Below are positions 62,501 to 64,000 of a stretch of 64,000 bases of DNA, one piece after another (the first letter of the stretch is position 1; each line of letters begins with the position of its first letter). Made by a program: the position numbers and the translations under genes. The DNA is from Monarcha castaneiventris obscurior (taxonomy: Eukaryota; Chordata; Aves; Passeriformes; Monarchidae). The stretch is from contig JAMPIT010000059.1 in assembly GCA_026261815.1 (NCBI GenBank), positions 21,066,001 through 21,130,000 on the forward strand. Direction: 5' to 3'. The notes under the pieces were generated by a model. The model was not told the origin of the DNA, ran no database searches, and saw only the letters and a list, made by a program, of their open reading frames with translations.

Positions 62501-64000
62501 TTTGATCTCAGTCCAAAAGCATTTAAAAGGGCAATGAAAATCAGCGCAGATGCTGCTGTGAGATTTAAGTGCATGGAAGAAATGGCAAAAATGGTGTGTT
62601 TTTCAACAGATATTTTTGACAAATACTACCAAATTGTTACACTCTTCTCATAAGCTTCCTGAAGAATAGTTAGATTCATGGATACGTTTTTAATCCCACA
62701 GATTCCCAAGGAAACACTGATGTAACCTTATCACTCCATTGAGTGATAATTTTAACTGTATTTTCATTCTATAGAGTGTTATGGGCTAATGGCCTTTCAG
62801 AAAGTAGGTAAAGCCCTTAAGAAAAATACCCCCTTCTTCGTAATAAAAACTAAATATATTCAGCAATGATTTGATTTTTACATATTTTACTACAATACTT
62901 ATGTTACTGATGACAAGCTCAGAAAACTAGGAAATTCAGATGAAAAGTAAAAAAATTGAAAAAAAACCATAACATTTTATGACAAAATTGAAAATTAGGA
63001 CCACAAATTGCTTTCTAAAAGTAAACTAATAGCTATACAAAACTGGTCTCTTCTCATGATCAAAAAAGCTCATAGCCATGGCTTCAAACAATTACAGACT
63101 TCAGGAAATAATCTGATAAGAAGATGCTAGCCCTTCACACACTACTGACAATATAGCCACAAAAATTCTACAAGGGAAGTATGATCAATAAGGCTTCTTA
63201 ACCGTTACTTGTAAGATGCCCTGTTTTGGAACTATTCTTAATTTAAAGCTATACTTAAATGAAACATTCCTGTATATTTCCCAAAAATTTGCCTTTCCCT
63301 ATTTGCCTTTAGGCAAGGTGCATTAAAAGCCTTGTAAAAAGTGTGGAAAATGTACTTTTATAATTTTAAAAAATTTCAGAAATTATTGATGGGATGAACT
63401 GTAGAGGCATGATAAATTACATATATTTTATCCTTCTGGCTTGCTAAAATACTTCATTATGTCTACAGCATATTGAAACACTGACTTGTTTCTGTATTAA
63501 ATCTCTCCAAAATTTCAAATTTCCATGAGAAAACCTCTACCTGAGAAAACTTTCACTATTAAACATGAAACTAATTTTTCTCTTCAAAAAATATTTCTTG
63601 ACTCCTGAGCAGGGACAGGATTTTCTACAGAGCCATGTGATCGCATAGTATTCCACCAAGAAAATAGATAGAAACATATCATCCCACTGTATAAAATGCA
63701 TTTGTACTTGAATATTAAAAATATATTCTGTTTAATACATCTTTTCCCAGTACAGCTACGTAAAATCCTATTCATTAAAATGGCCAGATGTTTTAATTTT
63801 CATATGTTCCTACTACATACACTAATTTCCACTTTGCTACATTTTCTCATACATAATGTATTAAACTGATTCTTGTTGAGGGCAGGTTCTTTCACATGCA
63901 GTGCAGAACTGGAGAGAGGCAGAATCCCATCTCTTGTCTGCTTGAATTTTAAGTACCTTTGAAGCAATTACAAGTACAAAATGCTTCAGAAAGAAACGTT
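59551..64000. other. Unassigned AT-rich DNA
   Basis: No gene or clear transposon. 60205-60340 and 61365-61510 are somewhat GC-richer (with words such as gtggccgggtgagg and gagagcctggcagcatgg) and could be old repeats or regulatory DNA, but I cannot name them. A (TGTATG)-type alternating run lies at about 61317-61347. Confidence 0.45.

Noticed and set aside
1..64000. Bacterial-type features (operons, CRISPR, ribosome-binding sites, phage)
   Set aside because: Base composition, stop density and the avian repeats show vertebrate nuclear DNA, and no repeat-spacer pattern exists.

Overview
The window looks like a gene-poor, AT-rich stretch of a songbird (passerine) chromosome, either intergenic or inside a very long intron. 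Three things point to a bird: many CR1 LINE pieces on both strands ending in the CR1 tail with ATTCTATG-type octamers, solo LTRs of the avian ERVL type, and long A/C-rich tracts. A SINE at 59.09-59.23 kb joins a tRNA-Ile-like head to a CR1-type tail, which is the layout of the songbird family TguSINE1 and narrows the host to passerines. I found no protein-coding exon, tRNA gene, rRNA, CRISPR array or bacterial-type operon that I can support. The longest open frames are antisense or sense reads through old transposable elements, or chance frames.

Layout. 0-8.1 kb: single-copy AT-rich DNA holding one very old CR1-clade LINE fragment (3.1-4.0 kb). 8.1-9.1 kb: a younger CR1 3' part that still shows the FADDT reverse-transcriptase motif. 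9.1-15.3 kb: mostly unassigned DNA with a small duplicated segment and a CpG-containing block at 10.25-10.6 kb. 15.3-16.5 kb: a CR1 tail followed by an ERVL-type solo LTR with a perfect 5-bp target duplication. 16.5-27.3 kb: AT-rich DNA with an (AAC)n microsatellite and another old CR1-clade piece. 27.37-27.41 kb: a perfect 20-bp inverted repeat. 28.0-28.4 kb: a sharply bounded CpG island, the best candidate for a promoter or first exon. 30.6-33.0 kb: a repeat cluster (CR1, class-II-like LTR, ERVL LTR fragment, old CR1). 39.4-40.9 kb: CR1 followed by an ERVL-type LTR split by about 416 bp of unrelated DNA. 43.2, 48.7 and 54.8 kb: further CR1 pieces. 59.1-59.55 kb: the SINE, a G-run tract with quadruplex potential and a strong imperfect hairpin close together. 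59.6-64 kb: AT-rich with nothing clear.

No genes are seen working together here. The testable functional candidates are the CpG island near 28.2 kb, the hairpins at 27.39 and 59.53 kb, and a few possible regulatory clusters. I saw no convincing novel biological system. Boundaries of old repeats are by-eye estimates, and family names rest on remembered consensus features, not on a search.
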